Shown here: positions 15,962 to 24,282 of the stretch, one piece after another
Numbering within the stretch: position 1 is the stretch's first letter
Layout: each line of letters opens with the position of its first letter
Origin: a virus
Strand: one strand, 5' to 3'
IMG/VR virus record: IMGVR_UViG_3300037189_023253
Span: 1-64,000 of that record
DNA: 64,000 nucleotides
Program-made: the position numbers and the translations under genes
The notes under the pieces: generated by a model
Databases searched by the model: none
Told to the model about the DNA's origin: nothing
Seen by the model: the letters and a program-made list of their open reading frames with translations, nothing else

Positions 15962-17486
15962 AACCGTTGTCATACCAACTGCTGGTACGGGATCTAGGAT
16001 GGGCAATCTCGTTGATCGCATGCACAAATGCATGCTACCATATCTCGGTAAGCCAATCATTGCACATATCATTGATGCGTTTCCGCACGATACCAGGTTC
16101 ATAATACCCATTGGTCACTATAACTGGCAAGTGAAATCTCTGATCCAAGCCATGTATCAGGATCGTTCCATTGAATTTGTTGAGATCGAAAATTACAAGG
16201 GAGCAAGTGCAGGTACCGCACACACCTTGCGCGAGTGCCAAGCCAGCATTGCCAGTCCGTTCTGGTATGTTGCATGTGACACGTATTTCAATGACAGCTT
16301 ACCGATCGGTCAATTATCCAAGGATACCTATTTTACCAAATTGGTCCCAACAGATCGATCAGACCTATACACCATGTTTAGGAAATCAAACCACAAACTG
16401 GAAATATCCTTTAAGCAGACGCAAAATGAGGACTGGACCGCATTTACCGGATTGATGTACATTGCCGATCATCGAGGGTTTTTCGATCGATTGATCAAAA
16501 CTGAATCCACGGAATTCATAGATTCGTTGAACACTGGCGGCGAGCTGCATCCGCTGAAAAGCTGGATTGACATGGGGAACAGAGATGACTATCTTACAGC
16601 CGTGAGAAAATCAGAACCCTATGATTTCACCAAGAAGGATGAAATGATATGGATGGTCAACGGTAAGGTATTGAAATGGGCTGCAATCTGGGAACACATG
16701 AAGCAGCGGAAAATCCGTGCCGAAAAGATCGGAGATACTGTGGTACCACAAAACGTCGAATTCGTTGATCAGATGTTGGTGTATGATAAGATCGACGGCG
16801 ACACCGCGTATCACTCAATGTCGCCGGACCTGTTACCTCGCGTGCTCACGTGGCTCAAGACCGACGTGTGGAAATCCGTACCGACCGGTAACTTTCGAGA
16901 TTCTTGCATGGAATTCTATCGAACTAAATCCAGGGATCGAATACTGGTATTTGTTAACGAACACAGGCCGGTGCTACACGCGAAAAGCGTCAATGGTGTG
17001 GTAGTTGGTAATTGGAGCGACTATCTCAGCTCGATAAATTGGGAATATCTCGCTACGGAAAATCGACCCGCATGGATACACGGCGATCTACAGTTTGATA
17101 ACATAATAGTCAAACCAGACGGCGGATTGCGTGCGATCGACTGGCGTCCACGCTTCGGACAGGAAAGCTTTGCCGGTGATATCTATTATGACCTATCCAA
17201 GCTGTTAGGCGGCTGCATCATTGATTATTCGAAAATCAAAAAGAACGAATTTTCAGTTACCAATGACGGAAAAGGCAACTACGAACTCACCGTCCCAAGT
17301 GTTGATATTGAGAATGCCAGGGATACCATTCTAGCTTTTACATCAGATATGGGCATGGATACCAAAAAAGTTGAACAGTTGGTGCCGTTGATTTTCTGGA
17401 ACATGGCACCGTTGCATGCCCCGCCATTTAACGATCTGCTATGGTGCCTAGGTCTAAAGTTATTCAGTGAACTGTCAAATGCATAG
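15954..17486 (+). CDS. Sugar-phosphate nucleotidyltransferase fused to an APH/choline-kinase-like kinase
   Basis: Residues 1-230 form a nucleotidyltransferase: VVIPTAGTGSRMGNLVDRMH is the NTP-binding loop and YVACDTYFND holds the metal aspartate. The C-terminal half is an aminoglycoside phosphotransferase/choline kinase fold: AWIHGDLQFDNIIV (Brenner-type HGDxxxxN) and LRAIDWRPRFG (DW metal motif). A fused kinase/nucleotidyltransferase would phosphorylate a sugar or amino alcohol and load it onto a nucleotide. The start at 15954 is chosen because it gives the family N-terminus; an in-frame ATG at 15915 is also possible. The gene ends in TAG and overlaps both neighbours by 8 bases. Confidence 0.82.
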   Translation: MPETVVIPTAGTGSRMGNLVDRMHKCMLPYLGKPIIAHIIDAFPHDTRFIIPIGHYNWQVKSLIQAMYQDRSIEFVEIENYKGASAGTAHTLRECQASIASPFWYVACDTYFNDSLPIGQLSKDTYFTKLVPTDRSDLYTMFRKSNHKLEISFKQTQNEDWTAFTGLMYIADHRGFFDRLIKTESTEFIDSLNTGGELHPLKSWIDMGNRDDYLTAVRKSEPYDFTKKDEMIWMVNGKVLKWAAIWEHMKQRKIRAEKIGDTVVPQNVEFVDQMLVYDKIDGDTAYHSMSPDLLPRVLTWLKTDVWKSVPTGNFRDSCMEFYRTKSRDRILVFVNEHRPVLHAKSVNGVVVGNWSDYLSSINWEYLATENRPAWIHGDLQFDNIIVKPDGGLRAIDWRPRFGQESFAGDIYYDLSKLLGGCIIDYSKIKKNEFSVTNDGKGNYELTVPSVDIENARDTILAFTSDMGMDTKKVEQLVPLIFWNMAPLHAPPFNDLLWCLGLKLFSELSNA

Positions 17487-18207
17487 ATTCATTAGTCTAG
17501 CATCCCATCCAGGAAAAACCGGAACTTATTTTTACAACAGGTTTTTCAATGACTTCCAACTGACAGGACATCATTACACCGCCCTTGCGTGTGTAGATCT
17601 ACAGTCCACCATTAACACCGAGATTGCACAGGGACATCTGTGCGGTATCAGCATCAGCATGCCGTTCAAGAAAACGATAATACCCTTGCTTAACAAGGTC
17701 GACGATTCTGTCAAGCAGCACAATACTTGCAATACCGTGTTAGTTGATAACGGGAAATTAATTGGATACAACGCTGATCTCGCCGGAGCTGAGCATGTTC
17801 TTTCGATGATTAATGACAATGATCGAGTAACCATACTAGGTAACGGATCCATAGGATCAATGATACATCGGATGATTAATGGCCGAGCAACCATGTTTTC
17901 TAGATCCTTGGGTAACTGGGAAGAAAGACACCAACCGGCCGATGTGATCATAAATGCAACCGCTGCCGGTACATCTATCCCAGAGTCGCCATTAGAAATG
18001 ATACCAGGATCCAGATTGGTCATAGATCTTGCCACCAAGCCCGGATCCCTAGCCAATCAGTGTTTAACAACCGGTACTGATTATGTTGGAGGATTAATCT
18101 TTTATAAATATCAGTTCATACGACAATTTAATATCTATACCGGTATATCAATCGATCCAAACGAATTTGATAGGCTAGAGAAGGAACTTACCCATGGAAC
18201 TACCTAA
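17479..18207 (+). CDS. Shikimate dehydrogenase (AroE)-like oxidoreductase
   Basis: The 242-aa protein follows AroE: GISISMPFKKTIIPLL with the catalytic lysine, NTCNTVLVDNGKLIGYNADLAG with the Asn and Asp that hold the substrate (family NTDG, here NADL), a dinucleotide loop TILGNGSIGSM, and VIINATAAGTS. It should reduce a ring ketone or enol with NAD(P)H. The change of NTDG to NADL and the company of sugar-nucleotide genes suggest a substrate other than shikimate, such as a cyclitol or aminoshikimate-like ring. ATG at 17479 overlaps the upstream stop by 8 bases; the end overlaps the aldolase gene by 14 bases. Confidence 0.78.
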   Translation: MHRFISLASHPGKTGTYFYNRFFNDFQLTGHHYTALACVDLQSTINTEIAQGHLCGISISMPFKKTIIPLLNKVDDSVKQHNTCNTVLVDNGKLIGYNADLAGAEHVLSMINDNDRVTILGNGSIGSMIHRMINGRATMFSRSLGNWEERHQPADVIINATAAGTSIPESPLEMIPGSRLVIDLATKPGSLANQCLTTGTDYVGGLIFYKYQFIRQFNIYTGISIDPNEFDRLEKELTHGTT

Positions 18208-19180
18208 GCTGGGACTTGGTCCGATGAGCCTAGATCTCATCGACATCATCTGTGATTATTCCAAATTGAAAGATCAACCATTTATGATGGTTGCGTCCAG
18301 GAATCAGGTAGATTATCAGGGCGGGTATGTTTGTACTACAGCTGAACTAATCAATAGGGTTCGCAGCTCAGGAGCAAATGTGCTGGTATGCAGAGATCAC
18401 TGCGGACCATATTTCAAGAATGCTGATCAAGGGTTGGATCAGGCCGCAGCCATTGCCCAAGTCATGAGAACCATTGATACTGACATTGATAACGGAATAG
18501 ATCTCATACATGTGGATCCAAGCAAGGTTCTGTATCAGAGAGAACGAACCGCAATATCCTTGATAGAACACATTCTCAAGCAAGCACCACACATGATGCT
18601 TGAATACGGTTCAGAAGAAAACATCGGAGAAGCATGCATCGACGAGACCCTATCCAAGGACCTTGATCTACTAGAACCATACCGGAACAATATCCGATTT
18701 GTGGTCGCACAGACCGGTAGCCTTGTTAAGGATAAGCAGGTCGGGACATTTGATGTTGATCGTGTTAAGAAACTAACAGACATGGTCCATGAGCGTGGGT
18801 TTCTATTCAAGGAACACAACGCTGATTATCTAACCAATGATCAAATAAGATCAAGGGCCAAGGCCGGAGTTGATGCCATGAATATTGCTCCACAACTAGG
18901 TGCCATGCAAACCCGGGTTCTACACACACATTGTTGTCGTAATCAACTGTCGAAACTATGGAATCAATTTTCCAACGAGGTTATTAACGGAGATAAATGG
19001 CAACGATGGCTGTCAAGCACCGATGCTGACAATGCATGGAAGACCATCATTGCCGGCCACTACCATCAGAACTCAAATCTCGTCAACGAAATGTTAAAGA
19101 TCGATCAAACCGGCTATCAATCGATGTTACAAACAACCGTAACTGGATTACTAGACGATTACACGGAGAATTTCCGATGA
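18194..19180 (+). CDS. KbaZ/GatZ-like class II aldolase family protein
   Basis: The 328-aa protein matches the D-tagatose-bisphosphate aldolase Z-subunit family: VASRNQVDYQGGYV (family SNQVxxxGGYTG), VLVCRDHCGPYFKN (family GGDHLGP), and FLFKEHNADYLT (family KVGPxLT region). In enteric bacteria KbaZ/GatZ partners KbaY/GatY, but longer relatives act alone on other sugar phosphates. Here it lies between an AroE-like reductase and a glycosyltransferase-like gene, so it could make or break a C-C bond in the island's sugar precursor. Both ends overlap neighbours (14 and 4 bases), a sign of one operon. Confidence 0.78.
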   Translation: MELPKLGLGPMSLDLIDIICDYSKLKDQPFMMVASRNQVDYQGGYVCTTAELINRVRSSGANVLVCRDHCGPYFKNADQGLDQAAAIAQVMRTIDTDIDNGIDLIHVDPSKVLYQRERTAISLIEHILKQAPHMMLEYGSEENIGEACIDETLSKDLDLLEPYRNNIRFVVAQTGSLVKDKQVGTFDVDRVKKLTDMVHERGFLFKEHNADYLTNDQIRSRAKAGVDAMNIAPQLGAMQTRVLHTHCCRNQLSKLWNQFSNEVINGDKWQRWLSSTDADNAWKTIIAGHYHQNSNLVNEMLKIDQTGYQSMLQTTVTGLLDDYTENFR

Positions 19181-19947
19181 AAATAGCTCTATGTTTAAGT
19201 GGTCAAGCTAGGCAGTGGAAAACCTGTTATCAAAATTGGTTTGATAACCTGTCCCATCTCAATGCAAATATTGATGTTTTCTTTCATTTTTGGGACTACA
19301 ACTCCATGCCAAGGCAGATTTGGACCAGCAATCAAAATGGACATGCATTATCATTTGATCCTGTGTTACTAACAAACGAAGAAAAAGCCGAAATAATACA
19401 AACACTAAAACCAAAATCATTCGTGTTTGAATCAAAGCTATCCGTGCCTAGCGAATTTTATGAGGTCAAAAATCCCATATGCTGTTGGTCATTGGATCAA
19501 TTCAACAGCCTAATGAAATGTGCCCATCTAAAAAGGCAACACGAAATAAGTACCAATACACGGTACGACGTGGTGATAAGGATGCGATCCGATCTATTTT
19601 TCACCATCCCCATTGATATCAAACCACCGCAACCAAATACGGTTTATATCACGCATCCATTTTGGGAGAAGGAATGGAATGCATTTAGGATCAGCGACAT
19701 ATTTTTCTGGGCAGACAGTGCAACTTATGATCAAGCAGCGGCATTTCATGATCATCTACCATTCATTGAAGCTGATTACATAAACAACGATCCGAACAAA
19801 CTAGACTATCCTCCAGAATTAGCCTTATATTATTACTTTAAAAGCTGCGGATTACTCATTCGGTCATCCTGGCCAAATATCAAAGTCATGAGATCAAAAG
19901 ACTATGTCGATCTCAAGGGGCGAATCGACAACTATGAAATCATATAA
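19177..19947 (+). CDS. Glycosyltransferase-like protein (256 aa)
   Basis: The start at 19177 (MKIALCLSGQARQWKTCYQN) overlaps the aldolase stop as ATGA. This N-terminus is typical of a family of viral and marine glycosyltransferase-like proteins; a further segment YDVVIRMRSDLFFTIPI has an acidic strand end (RSD) resembling a DxD-type metal site. No transferase activity is proven for the family as far as I know. Coding sequence here and onwards is somewhat richer in A/T than the left of the island. Confidence 0.65.
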   Translation: MKIALCLSGQARQWKTCYQNWFDNLSHLNANIDVFFHFWDYNSMPRQIWTSNQNGHALSFDPVLLTNEEKAEIIQTLKPKSFVFESKLSVPSEFYEVKNPICCWSLDQFNSLMKCAHLKRQHEISTNTRYDVVIRMRSDLFFTIPIDIKPPQPNTVYITHPFWEKEWNAFRISDIFFWADSATYDQAAAFHDHLPFIEADYINNDPNKLDYPPELALYYYFKSCGLLIRSSWPNIKVMRSKDYVDLKGRIDNYEII

Positions 19948-20614
19948 CAACATTGCTGTATGTATATATGGTGTATCCGACGACTCTCGATCGGAGATCG
20001 AGCCGTTACCACCCGTTGACAATGCGACTATCACCATTTTTACCCATGTTGTTGGTAACGATACTGGGGTTTTCCCGATGAATTTCAATGTTACTAGATC
20101 ATCACCAACGAGAAATCCTCGGCGACATCACCTAGGTGACATCGTTAATCACGGGCCAGGCATCACCGACGCACATCTATATCAACATACCGATCATCTT
20201 CGAGCAATGTATCTTTCAATTCTCAACAAGAAAAACCATGAGATTGAAAACAATCAACGTTTTGATTTAGTTATGGTTAGATCGTTGCAAGGTCTGCGGT
20301 CAACCGAAATGACGTCGAGGATAATGCTCGGTAAGAGAAATTCAGTCGAATGGGGCGGTGTGATACGATCAGCTGTCAAAAAGGACGTATTTGGCAACGG
20401 GCTATGGTCAATTAACGACTCGATGTTTGTTGGCCGGTCAGCTGACATTGATACCATGTCGCGTGTTTCACTGGCATATGACGACGAGTCATTGTGGAAA
20501 ATGGTACAAACCTCTAATCTAGATCCGGCTTATCAAACCGCCAGTCTAGGAGCGTTGTTATGGAAATGGGCCGCAATACGAAACATATCGATCATGGGAG
20601 GTTTACATGCTTAA
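19934..20614 (+). CDS. Hypothetical glycosyltransferase-like protein (226 aa)
   Basis: Start at 19934 (MKSYNNIAVCIYGVSDDSRS) overlaps the upstream gene by 14 bases. The first strand NIAVCIYG parallels the MKIALCLSGQAR start of the previous gene, and FDLVMVRSLQGL parallels its YDVVIRMRSDL, so the two may be distant paralogues; here the acidic residue is replaced. No other motif is seen. Function unknown. Confidence 0.55.
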   Translation: MKSYNNIAVCIYGVSDDSRSEIEPLPPVDNATITIFTHVVGNDTGVFPMNFNVTRSSPTRNPRRHHLGDIVNHGPGITDAHLYQHTDHLRAMYLSILNKKNHEIENNQRFDLVMVRSLQGLRSTEMTSRIMLGKRNSVEWGGVIRSAVKKDVFGNGLWSINDSMFVGRSADIDTMSRVSLAYDDESLWKMVQTSNLDPAYQTASLGALLWKWAAIRNISIMGGLHA

Positions 20615-21563
20615 TACGATCCGAACATTGGTAACCAATGGCGACAGTTGGACATACGGCAGCGAAATCATGGCTCCGGAATTTCTTGCTGGTCCGGGAA
20701 AAAAAGGCTACGGCATGGGCAACCGTTACAAAAAAGGGCGGTTTGATACAGATCAAGAAAATGATTACTATCGGATACCAAGAATTTGGCCGACCATCCT
20801 AGCAGAAAAAATTGGATGCGAAAACGTAAATCTTGGCTGGCCAGCTAGAAGCAACGATGGGATATACGAGTCAACCATTTCATGGTTACTAAAGAACTAT
20901 GTCATACCTGGAAGACCTACTAACGATTTACTGGTAATGATCGGATGGTCAAGCCCTGAACGAAAAAATGTGATCATCGACGAAAATGGTTACACATACA
21001 TGCAAACCATATGGCCGGCCATGCGGGAAACATCCTATTATGTATCTAGTGCAGCCAAGAGCTATTTTAAAATGCATGTTCGACATCTTTGGACCGAAGC
21101 TGAATACATCTCTAGATTTATTGAACAAAATCATAATCTAAAGCTATTTTGTGATCACCACAAGATCAACTATCATTGCTTCAATGCGTTTTACGAAACA
21201 CCATCCGCAAATCCATCGATGTGGAAATCGGTGAACATCAAAGATACCATTGAATCGTGGGATATATCCAAGTTCGGAGGCTGGACTGATCCGTTGAATA
21301 ACTGGGAAAACAAGATCGACATCTTAAAGCTCCAATGGGATATGATCAAGGAACGGTTCATACTCAAGGATCAAGGGTCATTCAAATCATACATCGATCA
21401 ATACGTGGATAAAAATGATCGCATGATCAATTGGCATCCAAGCCCCATCAGTCACGGCGCATGGGCAGAATATCTGCATCAACATCTTTCAAATCAAAAA
21501 AATTCAATTAAAAAGAGAAGATTTAAAGATCTTCTACCGTTAGAAAGGAAGCAACATGTTTAA
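20607..21563 (+). CDS. SGNH-hydrolase-like protein (318 aa)
   Basis: The product starts MLNTIRTLVTNGDSWTYGSE, with the GDSW nucleophile block intact, then VNLGWPARSNDGIYES (Gly/Asn block) and ends with WHPSPISHGAWAEYL, which fits the terminal catalytic histidine region. It has the same layout as the protein at 14721 (NGCSWTAG, HHPMIKGHQTWATYL). Proteins of this kind act as esterases or acyltransferases on glycans. It begins 8 bases before the upstream stop. Confidence 0.72.
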   Translation: MLNTIRTLVTNGDSWTYGSEIMAPEFLAGPGKKGYGMGNRYKKGRFDTDQENDYYRIPRIWPTILAEKIGCENVNLGWPARSNDGIYESTISWLLKNYVIPGRPTNDLLVMIGWSSPERKNVIIDENGYTYMQTIWPAMRETSYYVSSAAKSYFKMHVRHLWTEAEYISRFIEQNHNLKLFCDHHKINYHCFNAFYETPSANPSMWKSVNIKDTIESWDISKFGGWTDPLNNWENKIDILKLQWDMIKERFILKDQGSFKSYIDQYVDKNDRMINWHPSPISHGAWAEYLHQHLSNQKNSIKKRRFKDLLPLERKQHV

Positions 21564-21660
21564 TTTCATAGCTAGATTGTATCAAAAGATCCAGGATCAT
21601 TTTGCTTTTAAGCGTAAACTAAAGGAAATGAGAAAGAGGGATCCGTATATCTACAAGTAA
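21556..21660 (+). CDS. Tiny conserved basic protein (34 aa)
   Basis: AAAGGAAGCAAC precedes the ATG at 21556, which overlaps the end of the SGNH gene by 8 bases. The product begins MFNFIARLYQKIQDHFAFKR and ends MRKRDPYIYK. Very small proteins of this form (basic helix, ending RKRDPxIYK) recur in T4-like marine phages, which supports it as a real gene. Function unknown. Confidence 0.65.
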   Translation: MFNFIARLYQKIQDHFAFKRKLKEMRKRDPYIYK

Positions 21661-21674
21661 CCAATCCTAACACA

Positions 21675-22175
21675 TCATCTAGTACCATTAAGCTTTTCCT
21701 GGCCTCGGCTCCATGCTGTAACACCCAATATCGCACCAAAGGCAACATGGACCAATCCACCGTTGCTTAACGACAGGCTTTGCCATGCGGTATATGGCAT
21801 TGTAATACCAACTCCGGAGAAAAAGGCCGGTAAAAACATGGCCAACGCCGGAAACACCACAAAATCCACAAAACAAATCAACATATACAGCCAGCCCATG
21901 GCAGGTCTCCAATATGATTTGATCCAGTGTTCTTCTTGTATTTTCATGGAATGGTCAATGTTGATCTGGCCTGGCGAATCTGATCGTTGATTTTGGGTAT
22001 AAGACATTGTGGCTCCCGATTGTTGGGCCTCAGACGAAGATTGCACCGAGTTAGAACTTCCCGATAATGTGGTATTATGTGGATCCATCAGATCGATTTC
22101 GTCCTGAGCAGTACGGCGAGGCTGTGGATCAGCCTCATCGATCGGTGGCATATTATTTGTACCGGAAATTGGCAT
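21675..22175 (-). CDS. Holin-like protein (166 aa)
   Basis: A hydrophilic N-terminal half precedes HWIKSYWRPAMGWLYMLICF, then a first transmembrane helix, a second at PALAMFLPAFFSG, and a third short one at VHVAFGAILGVTAWSRGQEK. The WRPxxGWLYxLIC...GxxHxAFGAILG...SRGxEK pattern is that of three-TM holins of T4-like marine phages. It would open the inner membrane at lysis. It is read leftward from a late promoter (22207-22214) and stands with the spanin-like genes upstream, forming a lysis block without an adjacent endolysin. Confidence 0.75.
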   Translation of the reverse strand: MPISGTNNMPPIDEADPQPRRTAQDEIDLMDPHNTTLSGSSNSVQSSSEAQQSGATMSYTQNQRSDSPGQINIDHSMKIQEEHWIKSYWRPAMGWLYMLICFVDFVVFPALAMFLPAFFSGVGITMPYTAWQSLSLSNGGLVHVAFGAILGVTAWSRGQEKLNGTR

Positions 22176-22206
22176 GTTACATCTGGACCTTTTAACTTAA
22201 TAATGA

Positions 22207-22214
22207 TATTTAAA
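22207..22214 (-). promoter_or_regulatory. T4-type late promoter (TTTAAATA)
   Basis: Minus strand, predicted start about 22201 and a 26-base leader before the holin ATG at 22175. Confidence 0.55.
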
Positions 22215-22239
22215 GGTCGGTATGGATATAATTAAATGC

Positions 22240-22602
22240 TCATTGATTACCGGTTGGATTACGTGTTGTCAGCTGTCGATAGTAAATGATTACCGCTTGT
22301 TGTTGCTCGATGTATCGCCGTAAATCTGAAAGATTCAAGCTTAGATTTTCATAATCCCTGGTGGTAATGGCGATAAAAACCGGGGATGAATTTCCCTGGC
22401 TTCTGGACAATTCATCCATAAACGATGCAAGAGTTTCTCGGGTAACCACCCTGAAATTCACCGGAAGCATTTGTATCCCGGTCGGATCAGCGGTCCTAGT
22501 AATATCAATTTCAAGTGGTCTAGAAGTTATTCTGATGTTACCCGACGATGAACATGCGGTTAGAAAAAGAATAGATGCTATGGATATTAGGGATTTCATC
22601 AT
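22240..22602 (-). CDS. Outer-membrane lipoprotein, o-spanin-like
   Basis: The 120-aa protein opens MMKSLISIASILFLTACSSS, a lipoprotein signal with lipobox LTAC, then an 80-residue beta/alpha domain (FIAITTRDYENLSLNLSDLR) ending in a helix with paired glutamines. This domain is common in marine T4-like phages next to a membrane-anchored coiled-coil partner. Sitting 4 bases within the i-spanin-like gene, it is most simply the outer-membrane half of a spanin pair that fuses the outer membrane at lysis. Confidence 0.7.
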   Translation of the reverse strand: MMKSLISIASILFLTACSSSGNIRITSRPLEIDITRTADPTGIQMLPVNFRVVTRETLASFMDELSRSQGNSSPVFIAITTRDYENLSLNLSDLRRYIEQQQAVIIYYRQLTTRNPTGNQ

Positions 22603-23177
22603 GGGTATTGCCTCGGCGGCCTCGGTGGAGGCTGAGGATTGGTTGAACCAGACGGCTGAGACGTTGCCGGAAGGACCGTCGGCTGTGTTATCGCCGCTGG
22701 CGCGATCCGAGGATTGGTTGAACCAGACGGCTGAGACGTTGCCGGCAAGGTTGTGGGCTGCGGCGGTGTTGCTGCCGGCACCGGTCTGTCAGTTGGTCTT
22801 GTTAGATTTTCAATGTCACGGAAGGCTTGCGTTGTTGCTCTATTAATACGCTGTTCGAGATCCGCGCTGTTAGTCCTAGCCATGGCTTCTAAATTTTGGC
22901 TTCTAAGCCTTGTTTCCAGTGTGCGTCGTTGGGTCTCGGCATCAACAAGGCGTCGTTGTAACTGAACGCTTTCGGTATTCTGCCGGCTTGCTGCCTCTTG
23001 TTGAGCGGCGATTGTTGCTTCTTGGGTTTGTACAGCTAGTTCTAGTCGTGTTTTATCAGCCGTTAGACCAGTAATAACCGATTGGCTATGATTAAAATAA
23101 AAATATCCTGCCGTAGCCATGCAAATGATCACTACCATCTGCGCTATTAACAGCTTGCTGGTTAGTCCACTAAACAT
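22599..23177 (-). CDS. Membrane-anchored coiled-coil protein, i-spanin-like
   Basis: From the leaderless ATG at 23177 the product begins MFSGLTSKLLIAQMVVIICM, a signal-anchor helix, then a long coiled coil (LTADKTRLELAVQTQEATIA through ENLTRPTD) and a Pro-rich tail. The tail carries a tandem repeat of about 17 residues (QPTxLPATSQPSGSTNP twice), encoded by a near-identical repeat at 22633-22669 and 22710-22746. One membrane anchor plus a periplasmic coiled coil and proline-rich end is the layout of Rz-type i-spanins. It overlaps the lipoprotein gene by 4 bases. Confidence 0.7.
   Translation of the reverse strand: MFSGLTSKLLIAQMVVIICMATAGYFYFNHSQSVITGLTADKTRLELAVQTQEATIAAQQEAASRQNTESVQLQRRLVDAETQRRTLETRLRSQNLEAMARTNSADLEQRINRATTQAFRDIENLTRPTDRPVPAATPPQPTTLPATSQPSGSTNPRIAPAAITQPTVLPATSQPSGSTNPQPPPRPPRQYP
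22633..22746. repeat. Intragenic direct repeat (37 bp, two copies)
   Basis: Copies at 22633-22669 and 22710-22746, 77 bases apart, encode the repeated Pro/Ser/Thr segment of the i-spanin-like tail. Likely arose by slippage or unequal exchange. Confidence 0.75.
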
Positions 23178-23182
23178 ATTAG

Positions 23183-23190
23183 TATTTATA
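23183..23190 (-). promoter_or_regulatory. Consensus T4-type late promoter (TATAAATA), leaderless
   Basis: Minus strand; the predicted start falls exactly on the ATG at 23177, with 5 bases between box and ATG. Confidence 0.75.
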
Positions 23191-23194
23191 TCTG

Positions 23195-23434
23195 TTAGAC
23201 ATCGTCCATCACTATGCGAAGCATGACCTGATACTGATCCCACGCACTGGCCAATGCTGGGGTGCTGTTACGAAGCTCAATTTCTGCTTCCATTTTCTTG
23301 CGATGTTCTTGCACCCAGCGTATGGCGTCAACAACATCCTGTGCCATGGCTATGCATATCTGCTTTCCATCATTGCCATCCTTAATGCCAGTATGGATCA
23401 TATCAGGGGTAGTTGATAGTATCGTTATCATCAA
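23195..23434 (-). CDS. Hypothetical protein (79 aa)
   Basis: The start at 23434 overlaps the radical SAM stop (ATGA). The product begins MMITILSTTPDMIHTGIKDG; the middle is a helix with QDVVDAIRWVQEHRKKMEAE. No family recognised. It is the last gene of the leftward unit that contains the PfkB kinase and radical SAM genes. Confidence 0.6.
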   Translation of the reverse strand: MMITILSTTPDMIHTGIKDGNDGKQICIAMAQDVVDAIRWVQEHRKKMEAEIELRNSTPALASAWDQYQVMLRIVMDDV

Positions 23435-24282
23435 ATGGTACCCTCTCCGACAAACGTTCCGCAGCTGGCATAAACATCCTCGCCAACCCTAGGGATGATC
23501 TTGCATGGCATGCGCTCGGCGATCAACTGCATGATCTGCTTTAGATACGGACTTTCAACACCCTGATCATCGCTAAATGGATTGTATCTCACGATGTTGA
23601 ATTCCCCAACTATGCCGTGCTGTTGTATGGCTGTGAGCATATTTAATACATCTTTTTCTCGATCATTTTCGTCCTTGATAAACGCGCCGTGAAATTTGAT
23701 GATCTTTTTGCTGAATCTTTGATATTCGGCCAGCATTTTCAGTGATCGATCAATCGGCATTGCTCCGGGTAACCACTTGTTACGGAAGTCCTGGTTAGCC
23801 GAATAGATGCTATAATAAATGGTCGGTGTTATCACGGGGAAGACCTCAACCAACGATTTTCTCATGGTCAACGGCATGATGGTAGATACATTGAACTTGA
23901 TAGGCAGATTCCTGGATCTAGCCATTTGTCCCAATCTAATCAGCAATTCGGTGCCAGTCTCTGTAACAGTAGGATTAGCCAGTGGTTCTCCCCTAGCCAT
24001 CCAGTTTACATGGATGTAATCGGCAGGTAAATCCTTGTCGTAGTGTGCAAACACTGTTTCAAGCTGATCAACAAAATCCTGCAGATCACAATTTGTGGAT
24101 TGCGTTTGCTTAGTAGCGGTGAGATGGCACATCTTGCATCCTCGATTGCAACCGGTCTGGCTGCTGAGATACGCAATGAAATATTCTCGACGCCGCCTGA
24201 CATATCGGCTTTCGATGAACCCAGTTAATTCCTTTTCGATGAAATTTACGCTGGAATCAACGTTGCTGGTTAGGGTTTTCAT
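23431..24282 (-). CDS. RlmN/Cfr-like radical SAM protein
   Basis: The 283-aa protein has SSQTGCNRGCKMCHLTATKQ, a CxxxCxxC cluster in the context typical of RlmN/Cfr (family SSQxGCxxxCxFC), MARGEPLANP in place of the MGMGEPL motif, and a C-terminal cysteine in YASCGTFVG that corresponds to the methylation-relay cysteine. It is shorter than bacterial RlmN, lacking the N-terminal accessory domain. Family members methylate adenine in 23S rRNA or tRNA; a phage copy could alter translation of the infected host. It starts within the stop of the PfkB gene. Confidence 0.8.
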   Translation of the reverse strand: MKTLTSNVDSSVNFIEKELTGFIESRYVRRRREYFIAYLSSQTGCNRGCKMCHLTATKQTQSTNCDLQDFVDQLETVFAHYDKDLPADYIHVNWMARGEPLANPTVTETGTELLIRLGQMARSRNLPIKFNVSTIMPLTMRKSLVEVFPVITPTIYYSIYSANQDFRNKWLPGAMPIDRSLKMLAEYQRFSKKIIKFHGAFIKDENDREKDVLNMLTAIQQHGIVGEFNIVRYNPFSDDQGVESPYLKQIMQLIAERMPCKIIPRVGEDVYASCGTFVGEGTI

